DNA from: Legionellaceae bacterium
GTDB lineage: Bacteria > Pseudomonadota > Gammaproteobacteria > Legionellales > Legionellaceae
Reading direction: 5' to 3'
DNA: 22,852 nt
Assembly: GCA_947504795.1 (NCBI GenBank)
Contig: CANNJG010000009.1
Coordinates: 1 to 22,852, forward strand
The position numbers and the translations under genes were made by a program. The notes below the pieces were generated by a model, which worked only from the letters and a program-made list of their open reading frames with translations, did no database searches and was not told the DNA's origin. Positions 22,451 through 22,852 of the stretch are shown piece by piece. The first letter of the stretch is position 1; every line of letters starts with the position of its first letter.

Positions 22451-22852
22451 TTACCCTTGTTTCTGCAATTCAATCAAATCTCGAATTCCTGTTTCAGCTA
22501 AACCAAGCATCTCGCTCAATTGAGTATGATTAAAGCTATTATCCTCGGCGGTTCCTTGGAGTTCCACGAACTCTCCTTTTTCGTTCATCACCACGTTCAT
22601 ATCGGTTTCAGCAAGCACATCTTCTGCATAATCTAAATCTAAGACTGCTTGGCCACGATACAATCCTACCGATACGGCTGCGACATAATTAAAAGGCGAT
22701 TTTTTCCGTAATTTGTCTCGGGACGCCATCCAGTCAATCGCATCTTTCAATGCAATACACGCGCCCGTAATTGCCGCTGTGCGTGTGCCGCCGTCCGCCT
22801 GAAGGACATCGCAATCTAACGTAATCGTTGTTTCACCTAAGGCTTTTAAATC
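22451..22852 (-). CDS. rph: Ribonuclease PH, C-terminal part (cut by window edge)
   Basis: The open frame runs to the window edge without a start, giving 133 C-terminal residues of a protein normally about 238 aa long. Recognisable features are TITLDCDVLQADGGTRTAAITGA, the strongest RNase PH signature, then AVSVGLYRGQAVLDLDYAEDVLAETDMNVVM and a C-terminal ELQGTAEDNSFNHTQLSEML. The enzyme is a phosphate-dependent 3'-5' exoribonuclease that trims tRNA 3' ends. The protein ends DLIELQKQG, with no truncation at this end, unlike the frameshifted rph of E. coli K-12. An internal TTG at 22750 is not the start. proC follows on the same strand. Confidence 0.95.
   Translation of the reverse strand, partial: DLKALGETTITLDCDVLQADGGTRTAAITGACIALKDAIDWMASRDKLRKKSPFNYVAAVSVGLYRGQAVLDLDYAEDVLAETDMNVVMNEKGEFVELQGTAEDNSFNHTQLSEMLGLAETGIRDLIELQKQG

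Noticed and set aside
1..22852. tRNA genes, CRISPR arrays, insertion sequences and prophage genes
   Set aside because: No T-loop-like GTTCGA motif in a tRNA context, no regularly spaced direct repeats and no transposase, integrase or phage structural motifs were seen on either strand.

Overview
The window looks like a chromosomal segment from a gammaproteobacterium of the order Legionellales (Legionella/Coxiella-like). The pointers are: the gammaproteobacterial neighbourhood ratA-rnfH-bamE-fur; two adjacent major-facilitator transporters of the type known from Legionella as Pht; a probable very-long-chain fatty acid/lipid A acylation cluster; and two orphan proteins with C-terminal membrane hairpins that resemble secreted effectors of such bacteria. 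No similarity search was possible, so the order-level placement is an inference. I saw no tRNA, rRNA, CRISPR array, transposase or phage gene.

Layout. (1) 1-4323, plus strand: the last codons of an unknown gene, a double-hotdog dehydratase, an active beta-ketoacyl-ACP synthase (KAS), a second KAS that has lost its catalytic cysteine, and an LpxL/HtrB-type acyltransferase. All are packed tightly as one operon. (2) 4364-8155, minus strand: dapF-trkA-trkH, i.e. lysine/peptidoglycan precursor synthesis followed by both parts of a Trk potassium uptake system. A perfect 21-bp inverted repeat lies between trkA and trkH. (3) 8156-9047: a 350-bp intergenic stretch with several inverted repeats, then a 174-aa orphan membrane protein. 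(4) 9164-10572, plus strand: an acyl-protein-thioesterase-like hydrolase, ratA and rnfH; bamE converges on rnfH and fur diverges from bamE. (5) 11506-12801, minus strand: a two-BON-domain exported protein and an N-formylglutamate amidohydrolase; pyrD diverges from them at 12862. (6) 14023-19287, minus strand: rimO with a clear sigma-70 promoter, then two Pht-like transporters and deoB as a compact operon. (7) 19641-20954: a 437-aa orphan effector-like protein. (8) 20959-22852, minus strand: the 3' part of rph, then proC and a yggT-family gene.

How the genes may work together. The first cluster resembles the rhizobial acpXL-fabZXL-fabF2XL-fabF1XL-adhXL-lpxXL set, which makes a C28-class fatty acid and attaches it to lipid A. 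Legionella lipid A is known to carry such acyl chains. The paired KAS subunits, one without its cysteine, also recall the KS-alpha/chain-length-factor pairs of type II polyketide and aryl polyene synthesis. The transporter-transporter-deoB operon suggests nucleoside uptake coupled to pentose-phosphate recovery, plausible for a bacterium living in host cells. The two orphan proteins are the least explained genes and the best candidates for something undescribed.
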